A stretch of DNA of 62,507 bases from Chryseobacterium elymi (GTDB taxonomy: Bacteria > Bacteroidota > Bacteroidia > Flavobacteriales > Weeksellaceae), in the NCBI RefSeq assembly GCF_003385495.1, contig NZ_QNUH01000021.1, positions 1-62,507 of the forward strand, in the 5' to 3' direction. The position numbers were made by a program, and so were the translations under genes. The notes beneath the pieces were generated by a model. It saw only the letters and a program-made list of their open reading frames with translations, searched no databases and was not told the origin of the DNA. Positions 9,096-16,681 of this stretch are shown here, piece by piece. Within the stretch, counting starts at the first letter, position 1; every line of letters starts with the position of its first letter.

Positions 9096-9614
9096 ATGAA
9101 AAAAATATTCATACCAATATTTGCTGTTATTTCCATCTGTGTTTCTTCACAGGTGGCAATAGGCAAGAGTTCAGTGACCAACTCTTCTGTTTCATTGGAG
9201 TTTGGAACAGAAAACAGGGGACTGTTGTTACCCTGGGTAACTTCTGCAGCAGGAGTAACAGGAGCTGTAGATGGCACAATGATCTATGATATCACGGATA
9301 AAAAGATCAAATACCACAAAAACGGAACCTGGTTTGACCTGAGTGTAGATGCTACAGGGACTGTGAATACTGCATTACAAGATCCGCTGGCTGAAAAATC
9401 TTCTGCTAAAACAGCAATAGGAACCAATGCTGCTACTGATACCACTCCGGGTGTTTTAGTATTGACAGATATTAACAAAGCAATGATATTGCCCAAAGTA
9501 GACAGCCCACATGTAAATATCATCAATCCTTCTGCGGGAATGATTGTTTATGATAATGTAAAGCATCAGCTGGCTGTTTTCAACGGAACAGTATGGTCGT
9601 TTTGGAAACCTTAA
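9096..9614 (+). CDS. Small secreted surface protein, partner of the TSP3 protein
   Basis: 172 residues from ATG 9096, which gives the signal peptide MKKIFIPIFAVISICVSSQ; the open frame upstream overlaps the preceding gene and begins with a non-signal sequence. The mature part starts VAIGKSSVTNSSVSLEF and includes ENRGLLLPWVTS, NKAMILPKV, NIINPSAGMIVYD and a Trp-rich end (VWSFWKP). It is clearly paralogous to the minus-strand gene at 11673-12206 and, as there, follows a giant TSP3 protein by about 30 nt. The conserved pairing suggests that the two products work together at the cell surface. The biochemical role is unknown. Confidence 0.8.
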   Translation: MKKIFIPIFAVISICVSSQVAIGKSSVTNSSVSLEFGTENRGLLLPWVTSAAGVTGAVDGTMIYDITDKKIKYHKNGTWFDLSVDATGTVNTALQDPLAEKSSAKTAIGTNAATDTTPGVLVLTDINKAMILPKVDSPHVNIINPSAGMIVYDNVKHQLAVFNGTVWSFWKP

Positions 9615-9651
9615 TGAAACTGTTCTCTATTAACTTATAAAAAATAGTATT

Positions 9652-10623
9652 ATGAAAAATATAGTATTTGCAATTTTACTCATATTACCATTCGCTGTTT
9701 ATTCTCAAACGGGAAATGTGGGAATTAATACCTCTTTACCGGGAAGTACCCTTACCATAAATGGTTCTATGGCTGGACAATATAAAAATGTATCAGCCTC
9801 CACAACGCTTGGGGTAAATGATTTTTATATGGCATTTAACGGCAGTGCTCCTGCTACATTTACTCTGCCGGTAGCTGTAGCAGCCAGTCCTGCTGCTGGA
9901 AATATCCTGGGGAGGATATATTATATTAAAAATACCGGAACAGGCCAACTCACCATCGCAGCAAGTGGAACGGAATTGATAGATAACCAGTCGGGGGCAG
10001 GAGTTACAAGCTTTAAGTTGAATCCTGGTGGTTATGCTATGATTATCAGCAAAGGAACAACCTCCGGTACCACATGGGAGCTGGCTACATTCATTGACAA
10101 AACAACTGCAACTATTGCCGCGCTGGGAGCTACTGATACGGTAACTTATACAGGAGCTGCATTTACGGCTTTTAATAACAGTATCCCGCAAATTATTCCA
10201 TTTTCGGTAGGAGATGTTATTGTCAATCAGGGAGGATCTGTAACTTGGAATGATGCAGGAGACTACTGGCAGATTTTGGAATCAGGAGTGTATAAAATAG
10301 AAGGATATTCCTATTTTGGGAGCGGTGGGGCACCTTCAGGCACTTTTCAATGGACGGGGATTAACCTGAATATTACTAAAAATGGGACAGCTATTGCGAA
10401 TATTATCGGGGGCAATCGGGGGAATTTTATGGATATTATTGCTCAGTCAGCCAATACACCCATTAATGTAAACTGTATAGTGCATCTTAATGCGGGAGAC
10501 AGGGTTTATCTTACGATGAATTGGGGAGCCGGAAACAAGCCGACAACAAATGCACAAATTACAGCACCTAATTCTCTAATAGAAAGCCGGAATTTCTCAA
10601 TGCAACAACTATCTGTCCCTTAA
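9652..10623 (+). CDS. Secreted surface protein with C1q-like C-terminal domain
   Basis: A 323-residue exported protein with signal peptide MKNIVFAILLILPFAVYSQ followed by TGNVGINTSLPGSTLTING. A central section resembles the beta-rich body of flavobacterial surface proteins (FTLPVA, LGRIYYIKNTGTGQLTI). The last ~160 residues (VTWNDAGDYWQILESGVYKI, INLNITKNGTAIANI, LNAGDRVYLTMNWG) look like a C1q/TNF jelly roll, as in the protein at 478. It lies 37 nt after the previous gene and only 4 nt before a small HTH gene, so surface protein and regulators are probably cotranscribed. Confidence 0.8.
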   Translation: MKNIVFAILLILPFAVYSQTGNVGINTSLPGSTLTINGSMAGQYKNVSASTTLGVNDFYMAFNGSAPATFTLPVAVAASPAAGNILGRIYYIKNTGTGQLTIAASGTELIDNQSGAGVTSFKLNPGGYAMIISKGTTSGTTWELATFIDKTTATIAALGATDTVTYTGAAFTAFNNSIPQIIPFSVGDVIVNQGGSVTWNDAGDYWQILESGVYKIEGYSYFGSGGAPSGTFQWTGINLNITKNGTAIANIIGGNRGNFMDIIAQSANTPINVNCIVHLNAGDRVYLTMNWGAGNKPTTNAQITAPNSLIESRNFSMQQLSVP

Positions 10624-10627
10624 TACA

Positions 10628-10807
10628 ATGAATACAATGCATCACAATGAAAAGGAAATGAGAGAATTTATTTTAGAGCTGATTGACACCAAGCAAAAAA
10701 GCATTTCACAAATTTCCAGGGAAAATAATATTTCTAAGAAAAATATTTATAAATGGATGGTTTATAGGTGGATAGAAAAGCATGTAAAAAAAACTAATCT
10801 TCAATAA
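10628..10807 (+). CDS. 59-aa helix-turn-helix protein, first of a trio
   Basis: A short intact frame from ATG 10628 to TAA 10807 encodes 59 residues: MNTMHHNEKEMREFILELID, then KSISQISRENNISKKNIYKW and a basic tail. The core is one transposase-type HTH (ISQISRENNISKKNIYKWM), strongly matching the C-terminal HTH of the next gene (VSQITEEYNIPKTTLYKWL). It starts 4 nt after the surface-protein stop and ends 1 nt before the next ATG, an arrangement typical of translational coupling. There is no catalytic domain. It is short enough to be missed by length-filtered gene calling. Its role is unknown; DNA binding as a dimer or with its neighbours is the natural reading. Confidence 0.65.
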   Translation: MNTMHHNEKEMREFILELIDTKQKSISQISRENNISKKNIYKWMVYRWIEKHVKKTNLQ

Positions 10808-10808
10808 T

Positions 10809-11234
10809 ATGGATATCGATTTTAAAGAAATACATATAGGAAATTATATTAAAGAACAGATGGAACAGAAAGGAATTCCTATTGAAAGAGCATGCAATTT
10901 CTTCAAAACCGGGGAGGAAGAGGTGATAAGGATGTATGGGAATAAAAGTATAGATACAGATTCTCTTCTAAAATGGTGCAAGTTGCTGGAATATGATTTT
11001 TTTAGAATGTATGTGACTCATCTTTTATTGTATGACGGGATCTCCCATACTAAAAACAATAAGAGAATAAGAGATAGCGGAGAAAAGATTATTTTCAGAA
11101 AAAATATTTATACCAAGGAAATCAAAGAATTTCTGGTTGGTCTGGTTGCTTCTAACCAAAAAACAGTATCGCAGATCACGGAAGAGTATAATATTCCAAA
11201 AACTACCCTGTATAAGTGGCTAAGAAAACATTAA
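10809..11234 (+). CDS. Two-domain HTH protein, second of the trio
   Basis: A 141-residue protein starting at ATG 10809, one base after the preceding stop. Residues ~1-75 form a helical domain resembling an XRE/Cro-type HTH (IGNYIKEQMEQKGIPIERAC, then SIDTDSLLKWCKLLEYDFF). Residues ~100-141 form a transposase-type HTH (IKEFLVGLVASNQKTVSQIT, then EEYNIPKTTLYKWLRKH). Proteins with such an HTH are often annotated as transposases, but no DDE or other nuclease domain is present and no inverted terminal repeats flank the cluster. The setting, at the end of a surface-protein operon, favours a regulatory role. Confidence 0.75.
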   Translation: MDIDFKEIHIGNYIKEQMEQKGIPIERACNFFKTGEEEVIRMYGNKSIDTDSLLKWCKLLEYDFFRMYVTHLLLYDGISHTKNNKRIRDSGEKIIFRKNIYTKEIKEFLVGLVASNQKTVSQITEEYNIPKTTLYKWLRKH

Positions 11235-11239
11235 AATCT

Positions 11240-11551
11240 ATGAGAACACCTAACTATCAAAAAATTTATTCTGATCTTCTAAAATTTAAAGGCTTAGAAA
11301 AAGAGATTACAATTCCACAATTGGATAAAAGCATTGACATTATTAAATTTAATGATTTGATATCGAAAAGAGTAGGAGAGAAAAAATCTTATATCACCCA
11401 ACAGTCCAAATCTTATGACGAAGAATCCATCATTGTACTGCTTCGTTATCAAAAAGAATATAATCTTAACAATACACAACTGGCTAATGAGTATAAGCTC
11501 AGCAGAAATACTGTGGCAAAATGGAAAAAGATTTATCAGGAAAAGATATAA
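11240..11551 (+). CDS. HTH protein, third of the trio
   Basis: A 103-residue protein from ATG 11240, 5 nt after the preceding stop. An overlapping GTG at 11216 is possible but would add only MAKKTLKS. The N-terminal ~60 residues are helical and unrecognised. The C-terminal ~40 (IIVLLRYQKEYNLNNTQLAN, then EYKLSRNTVAKWKKIYQEK) form an HTH like those in the two preceding genes. It is the last gene before the bidirectional terminator at 11616. The three neighbours share one HTH type but differ in added domains, which suggests a co-evolved set rather than decaying copies. Confidence 0.7.
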   Translation: MRTPNYQKIYSDLLKFKGLEKEITIPQLDKSIDIIKFNDLISKRVGEKKSYITQQSKSYDEESIIVLLRYQKEYNLNNTQLANEYKLSRNTVAKWKKIYQEKI

Positions 11552-11615
11552 TAAAGTTCCTTTGATCTTGACTTAATTTTAAATTAACGTGTCTGCAAAT
11601 TGAAAATTAGAAAGG

Positions 11616-11658
11616 AACAAATAAGCAGCCTCATTTTGAGGCTGCTTATTTGTTTTGA
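11616..11658. terminator. Bidirectional terminator between convergent surface-protein operons
   Basis: An 18-bp perfect stem: 11616-11633 (AACAAATAAGCAGCCTCA) pairs with 11637-11654, with a 3-nt loop. U-rich tracts follow on both strands. It separates the HTH trio from the minus-strand surface gene ending at 11673. Confidence 0.85.
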
Positions 11659-11672
11659 TTTTGTCAATATAT

Positions 11673-12206
11673 TTACTGTTTCCAGAAAGTCCAGACACTG
11701 CCGTTAAAAACAGCTAACTGCTTATTAAAAGTATCATACACTATCATTCCCGGAGCAGGGTTGATTATATTAAGGTGTGGGCTGGCAACTTTCGGCAATA
11801 TCATTGCTTTATTGCTATCTTCCAAAACCAAAATCCCTGGCGTGGAGGTTGGAGTACCTATGGATGTTTTGGCAGCTGCATTTTCTGTAGCTGTATTTTG
11901 GATAGTCACACCATCCACACTAGTCACCGGATCAACGGTAGTTCCTGAAGTATTTACCGAGAGATCTTTCCAGCCGGAAACATATTTTACCTTCACTTTT
12001 TTATCGGTAAGGTCATATACCAGTGTTCCGTTCACAACACCTGTTACAGCTCCCGTTGAAGTTACCCAAGGCAAAACCATTCCCCGGTTGGCAGTTTCAA
12101 AATCCAGTGAAGCGGATGGAGACGAAACGGATGTCTTACCTATGGCAATCTGGGAAAAAACAATCCCAGAAAATAAAGTCAATATAATTACGAATATATT
12201 TTTCAT
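11673..12206 (-). CDS. Small secreted surface protein, paralogue of the 9096 gene
   Basis: A 177-residue exported protein with signal peptide MKNIFVIILTLFSGIVFSQ, then IAIGKTSVSSPSASLDFE. Blocks shared with the plus-strand paralogue include NRG-VLPWVTS, NKAMILPKV-SPH-NIINP, PGMIVYD and the end QLAVFNGSVWTFWK. It follows the giant gene at 12232-15918 by 25 nt, so the giant-plus-small order is kept in both copies. Function unknown. Confidence 0.8.
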   Translation of the reverse strand: MKNIFVIILTLFSGIVFSQIAIGKTSVSSPSASLDFETANRGMVLPWVTSTGAVTGVVNGTLVYDLTDKKVKVKYVSGWKDLSVNTSGTTVDPVTSVDGVTIQNTATENAAAKTSIGTPTSTPGILVLEDSNKAMILPKVASPHLNIINPAPGMIVYDTFNKQLAVFNGSVWTFWKQ

Positions 12207-12231
12207 CTTAAATAGATTAAAATTAAGTTAA

Positions 12232-15200
12232 TTAATTAGTAGGACAAGTTTGGGTATTAAAGCACGCCCATCCGGCAGCAGTTCCATCGGTGTTAACCTG
12301 TAAACAGTCCAGGGTGATATTATACACCATCATTCCTTCTACCAGATTGGCAGCTGGAATAGCAGTGATCTGTGCAGAGGTCAGCCTGTTGAGTACAAAG
12401 CCTTTTGTTTTTGCTTCAAGAACAGTCCATGCGCCTTTTCTTACCATCGGCCAATTACTGCCTCCTGTAGAGGCGCCTGCTCGTGCCAGGGAAGTAATTC
12501 CCATAGGAGAATCTAAAGCAGTTCCTGTTGTCACCGCTGGCTTGTAACATACTGCCTGAGTATCCGTGTCTGTTGCCGTATTATTGGTATTATTGACTTC
12601 AGTTATATTAGATGGAGGAGTAATGGTTACTGTATTAACAAGGTTTCCGGAATAAGTAAAAGGTATATCTACCACCACTGTATAGGTTACAGTACCTCCA
12701 ACAGGAAGACTCACCAGGTCATTAATTGCTCCTGATTGCGTTCCGGATACGGATGTAGTGGCACCACCTGCCGCAACTGCAGTGTAACTAACATTTGCGG
12801 ATGGAATTCCTGCAGGAACGGGATCTGAAACACTGGCTCCCAAAACGCCAAACGGACCATTGTTGCTCACCGTTATTGTATACGTAGTGGTAGTGCCGGG
12901 AGCATAGGTTGTAACACCGTTTGTCTTAGTCACAGCAAGATCAGCACTGAAAACTATAGGAGTAGTAACGCAATGTGCTCCATCATTTCCGGAACTTGGA
13001 GGCGCATTTGAGATCAGAACTCTCTGTCCTGTGGTAAGATTAAACTGATAGAATCCTCCTGTATTATTTACACCATACATTTCACCTGTGCTGGAAGCGA
13101 ACATAGCTCCAAAATTAGTTGCACCGGGCGTAATTCCTATTGGTACTACAGTTCCTGTAGTCGGATTAACGGATACAAGCTGCCCATTTGCTGAGTTGAC
13201 ACCGTATAAAAGCCCTGTAGTGATGCTGTATGCCATATCAGGTAAATTAACACTTGCTGTAAGCGTAACCACTGTAGCGGTTAACGTTGTCAGGTTTATT
13301 CTGTAAATCTGATTGTTATTGGTATTTATTTTTACATAGTAATTCCCCAGATTATCTATCTCTCCGGAATTATAGATAACTGCACCAGGTAAACCTGTTA
13401 CCGTTCCGAGTGTATTATAGGTACCATTGGCATTGATACGGATAATTGTGTTAGAGTTGGCAAGCATACCGTACATGAAACCATCGAGCGGATTAATACC
13501 TATTGCATTATAATTTGTAGCGGCGGCGCCCCCGATTTGTGTATAAGTAAACGGATTAGTAGCAGTATCTACATTATATAATATATTTAATTGAGAAAGA
13601 TACATATTGGTAGTACATCCGAATCCCGTTAAACACTGAGTATCCTGAATCGCCGAATTAGCTGAAGTCCCGATCCCTTGTCCCTGATCCGCACCTGAAT
13701 CTGCAGCTCCACCAGAGTTTACGATCACAGGTACTCCTTGAGCATCAACAGCTCCTGCAATACTTCCATTTGGATTTAGCTGTGCAACAAGTACATTTTC
13801 ATCTCCTTCAAGAGAATCATAACAGCCATCCCCGTCAGAATCCAGATCCAGGTAATCTGGCGTTCCATCTCCGTCGGTATCTCTGTGATTACAGAAAGTA
13901 ACTGTATTCTGTGAAATAGTTATCAATCCTCTATTTCCTGCATTCGTTGCTCCCGAACCTGCTGTACTTGTAAATGCTGTATAGTTCCATGTATACGTAT
14001 TGCCGTAATCTACCCCAAAAGGCAATGTTGCAGCTCCGGCCCCTGTATTGATGGTATTCTGTAACTGCATCCTTGAATAGTAACCGCTTCCCAGGACCGC
14101 TCCGGCATTGGCGGCATTAAAGCTCGAAAATAAATCGAGTCCAGTATTGCTGCTATAAGAAGAAGTTCCCGTTACTGTCGGTAAATTTCCTATGGTTGTA
14201 GTATAATTACCTAACTGAGTAATCCGATTGGTACTTAGCAGATACCTAAACCAGGAATCTGGAGTATTTGGTGAGGCGCCACTCTGATCTTCAGTGGTTG
14301 TATTATTAGTGGGCAAACCAGTATACAAAGAAGTTGTGTTGGGAAGTATTCTGAATTCAGTTGCTGAAGTATTGAATACGCTCCAGGTATGGTTTTGCGC
14401 ATTCACCGTATTGTTAAGGTCTGAATAGGCAAAAGGAACACTAAAACTGTTTCCTAATGATGCTACGGCAGGACCGGAAGTTAAAGTATATACCAGATTA
14501 AAGTTTCCGCCGTTAATCCCTATCGTAGCTCCTGCCAGGGTGCTGGCTATATTCAGGGTATAAACACTTTGAGAGGTACAATAGCCTTCAGCTGTATCCA
14601 AAATTCCGTCATTATCATCATCCAGATCCAGTGTATCATCAATTCCATCCCCGTCTGTATCTGTAATAACCGGTGTAGGTGTTACGCTGGCAGTATTATT
14701 CGTGGTATCAGGATCTGGAAGATCTCCGGAAATAGTAGCTGTGTTCATATAGCTACCTGTGCTTTTTACAGTAGCATTAACTTGTAAAGTAGCACTTGCG
14801 CCGGCATTGAGATTTCCTATAGTCCAAACACCAGTCCCACTGTTATAAGTACCTGTGGAAGCTGTAGAGCTAATATATGTATATCCGGACGGAAGTAAAT
14901 CATTTACGACTACGTTGGTATTATTGGAAGCCCCTGTATTATTTGCTGTTACAGTGAAATTAATAGTACTCCCTGCAGGAGGGCTTGGGTTATTTACTGT
15001 TTTTGTAACTCCTAAGTTCGACTCTGAAGCAGTTACTCCCAGCATATATCCATCTCCTGCTGTATTTGCTGTTCCATGCCAATTAGTCCCTGTATTGGCA
15101 GCTGCTCCCCGTGTAAATATTCTTAAGGTTATTGTTGTTATGCCTGTGCCTGATATCAATACGGTTCCCCTGGAAGAATTTGCAGCTGCACCATCAGGAG

Positions 15201-15918
15201 TTGTGGCAGAATTTAATATTTGAGTAGGTGTAACATTCAAAAGTGCTGTACCCGATATCTTTGAAAAAGATACCGGCACATTAGAGGACACATAATCAAA
15301 TTCGGCTGTATAAGATTGGGCGTTTGATGTTCCTCCTAGTGCATTAACCTGTAAATATGGATTATTAACCGGTCTGCTAAAAGTAAGGGTTAAGTCTGCC
15401 ATTTGCCAGCGTTGATTTGTTGCTCTTCCTGCAGCTGTCAGCGGTTGAACATTGGTGGAAAAATTGATAGCCCTGTTTGTTGTTATGTCAATGCCAGTCC
15501 CTACCGGTGCACTACTGCTTGTAAAAGGAGTATTAACAGTGGTACTTCCGAAAGCATTCATTAATGTAAGAATAGGCTCTCCAGGATATCCCATGAAAAC
15601 AGCTCCATTATAGCCGGTAAAATTGGCTTGTGTATACTGTTGATTACTCATAGTATAAGTAACATTCAAAGCACTTGGATTGGCATAAGTAGCATACGTG
15701 CTACCAGTAGGATTGTCTGTATTGTTTCGCAGTCTGATTACAGTACTGCCTACAACATTTGTTACATTGGTAGTAGGGTTGCTATCGCCTGCGGCCATCT
15801 CTAAGGAAGGGGACTGGGCTTTTAAACAAACAGTGTATAGTAGCACTATTAATAAAAAAAGGTTGCCCTTAATAGTTCTCCTGCCATTGCTGGGTTTAGA
15901 AAATAAGGTTTTTATCAT
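12232..15918 (-). CDS. Giant secreted DUF11/thrombospondin type-3 protein
   Basis: A 1228-residue exported protein. An N-terminal signal (SNGRRTIKGNLFLLIVLLYT) ends near CLKAQ. After a lectin-like N-terminal region come a DUF11 domain at ~305-410 (NFTVTANNTGASNNTNVVVN), TSP3 calcium motifs at ~417-445 and ~685-705 (DTDGDGTPDYLDLDSDGDG), a propeller-like region at ~770-985 (DUF6923-like), a second DUF11 at ~990-1115 (TYTITVSNNGPFGVLGASV) and the ~105-residue C-terminal module NWPMVRKGAWT...CFNTQTCP also found in the 5737 gene. It is the first gene of a two-gene minus-strand operon. DUF11 repeats usually form Ig-like stalks; adhesion is plausible but not shown. Confidence 0.85.
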   Translation of the reverse strand: MIKTLFSKPSNGRRTIKGNLFLLIVLLYTVCLKAQSPSLEMAAGDSNPTTNVTNVVGSTVIRLRNNTDNPTGSTYATYANPSALNVTYTMSNQQYTQANFTGYNGAVFMGYPGEPILTLMNAFGSTTVNTPFTSSSAPVGTGIDITTNRAINFSTNVQPLTAAGRATNQRWQMADLTLTFSRPVNNPYLQVNALGGTSNAQSYTAEFDYVSSNVPVSFSKISGTALLNVTPTQILNSATTPDGAAANSSRGTVLISGTGITTITLRIFTRGAAANTGTNWHGTANTAGDGYMLGVTASESNLGVTKTVNNPSPPAGSTINFTVTANNTGASNNTNVVVNDLLPSGYTYISSTASTGTYNSGTGVWTIGNLNAGASATLQVNATVKSTGSYMNTATISGDLPDPDTTNNTASVTPTPVITDTDGDGIDDTLDLDDDNDGILDTAEGYCTSQSVYTLNIASTLAGATIGINGGNFNLVYTLTSGPAVASLGNSFSVPFAYSDLNNTVNAQNHTWSVFNTSATEFRILPNTTSLYTGLPTNNTTTEDQSGASPNTPDSWFRYLLSTNRITQLGNYTTTIGNLPTVTGTSSYSSNTGLDLFSSFNAANAGAVLGSGYYSRMQLQNTINTGAGAATLPFGVDYGNTYTWNYTAFTSTAGSGATNAGNRGLITISQNTVTFCNHRDTDGDGTPDYLDLDSDGDGCYDSLEGDENVLVAQLNPNGSIAGAVDAQGVPVIVNSGGAADSGADQGQGIGTSANSAIQDTQCLTGFGCTTNMYLSQLNILYNVDTATNPFTYTQIGGAAATNYNAIGINPLDGFMYGMLANSNTIIRINANGTYNTLGTVTGLPGAVIYNSGEIDNLGNYYVKINTNNNQIYRINLTTLTATVVTLTASVNLPDMAYSITTGLLYGVNSANGQLVSVNPTTGTVVPIGITPGATNFGAMFASSTGEMYGVNNTGGFYQFNLTTGQRVLISNAPPSSGNDGAHCVTTPIVFSADLAVTKTNGVTTYAPGTTTTYTITVSNNGPFGVLGASVSDPVPAGIPSANVSYTAVAAGGATTSVSGTQSGAINDLVSLPVGGTVTYTVVVDIPFTYSGNLVNTVTITPPSNITEVNNTNNTATDTDTQAVCYKPAVTTGTALDSPMGITSLARAGASTGGSNWPMVRKGAWTVLEAKTKGFVLNRLTSAQITAIPAANLVEGMMVYNITLDCLQVNTDGTAAGWACFNTQTCPTN

Positions 15919-15940
15919 AATTTACATTTTTCAGAATAAA

Positions 15941-15969
15941 AATAGTAATTATTATTGATAATTACTATT
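15941..15969. promoter_or_regulatory. 12-bp inverted repeat upstream of the giant DUF11 gene
   Basis: AATAGTAATTAT (15941-15952) pairs perfectly with ATAATTACTATT (15958-15969) across 5 nt. It lies 23-51 nt before the start codon on the minus strand, a suitable place for an operator or a leader stem. The AT-rich setting raises the chance of coincidence. Confidence 0.4.
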
Positions 15970-16681
15970 AATTTTTAACTTTTTTTGATTATTAATGTAA
16001 ATTTAAATAAAAATTAAAAAGACCGGTTAAAGTAAAATTATTATCACATTTTAACAAAAAATTTGTATATTATAGCAGGACAATTTGTTCAGGCTAATTT
16101 CTGGTAATACAAAATATTTGTTCGGCCTGAAAAGTTAAAATGTTTTTTTTTTTTAAATTCAGTGATAGCTAAGGCAGTTTGGAACAGCATTAATTCCTGT
16201 AAAACAAAATTATTATTTGGGATATTATCTTACATTACATCAAAGGAATGAGCGTATGGATATTGAGGAACAGATAGATGATCTATTGAATGACGCTTTT
16301 TTCATTAATAAAAACCAACATGTTTTTTGTGACTAATCTATTGGCATAGTACCTAAATGCTTAATTTCTTTTTATATTTGTAATCCCAAATTAGAATTCT
16401 TGGTTTTACTTGTTTGATTTTCATATTTAAAGTGCTCGCTTTGAATTAATTAATCTCCACTTACAAATCAAATTATATTGTTGCTCGTTATATATTCTAA
16501 AATTGAACTGCTGTGAATTGAGAGCTTCAAAAACACCGATTAAAACATTCGCTTAGCCGAATTAACCTAAGATTGTACGCTTAGTGTATGCAAAATATAG
16601 TAGGCCTCGCTTAAAACAGACACCGACAAAATATTAATATGATTATTAAAAATCAACAGAAAAAAATAATCATAAGAAGAA
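15970..16681. other. Long intergenic region between divergent operons
   Basis: About 710 AT-rich bases. Seen in it: arms TTCAGGC (16088-16094) and GCCTGAA (16125-16131), followed after 11 nt by a run of 12 T (16143-16154), a possible weak terminator; a 26-codon frame at 16256-16336 (starts MDIEEQIDDLL); and a 17-codon frame at 16639-16692 overlapping the next start. None is well enough supported to call a gene. Confidence 0.4.

Noticed and set aside
10628..11551. Insertion sequence remnant
   Set aside because: The HTH type is found in transposase small subunits, but there is no catalytic gene, no terminal inverted repeat and no target duplication visible, and all three frames are intact and tightly packed behind a host-type gene.
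14855..15223. Plus-strand frame over the giant DUF11 gene
   Set aside because: It is antisense to a domain with clear DUF11 character and shows the Val/Ala/Pro bias of an antisense frame.
16088..16154. TTCAGGC/GCCTGAA arms with a run of 12 T as a strong terminator
   Set aside because: The loop is about 30 nt and the T run starts 11 nt after the stem, and no gene ends just upstream; kept only as a note in the intergenic entry.
16256..16336. 26-codon frame in the long intergenic region
   Set aside because: Very short, with no neighbours, no ribosome-binding or promoter support and no recognisable similarity.
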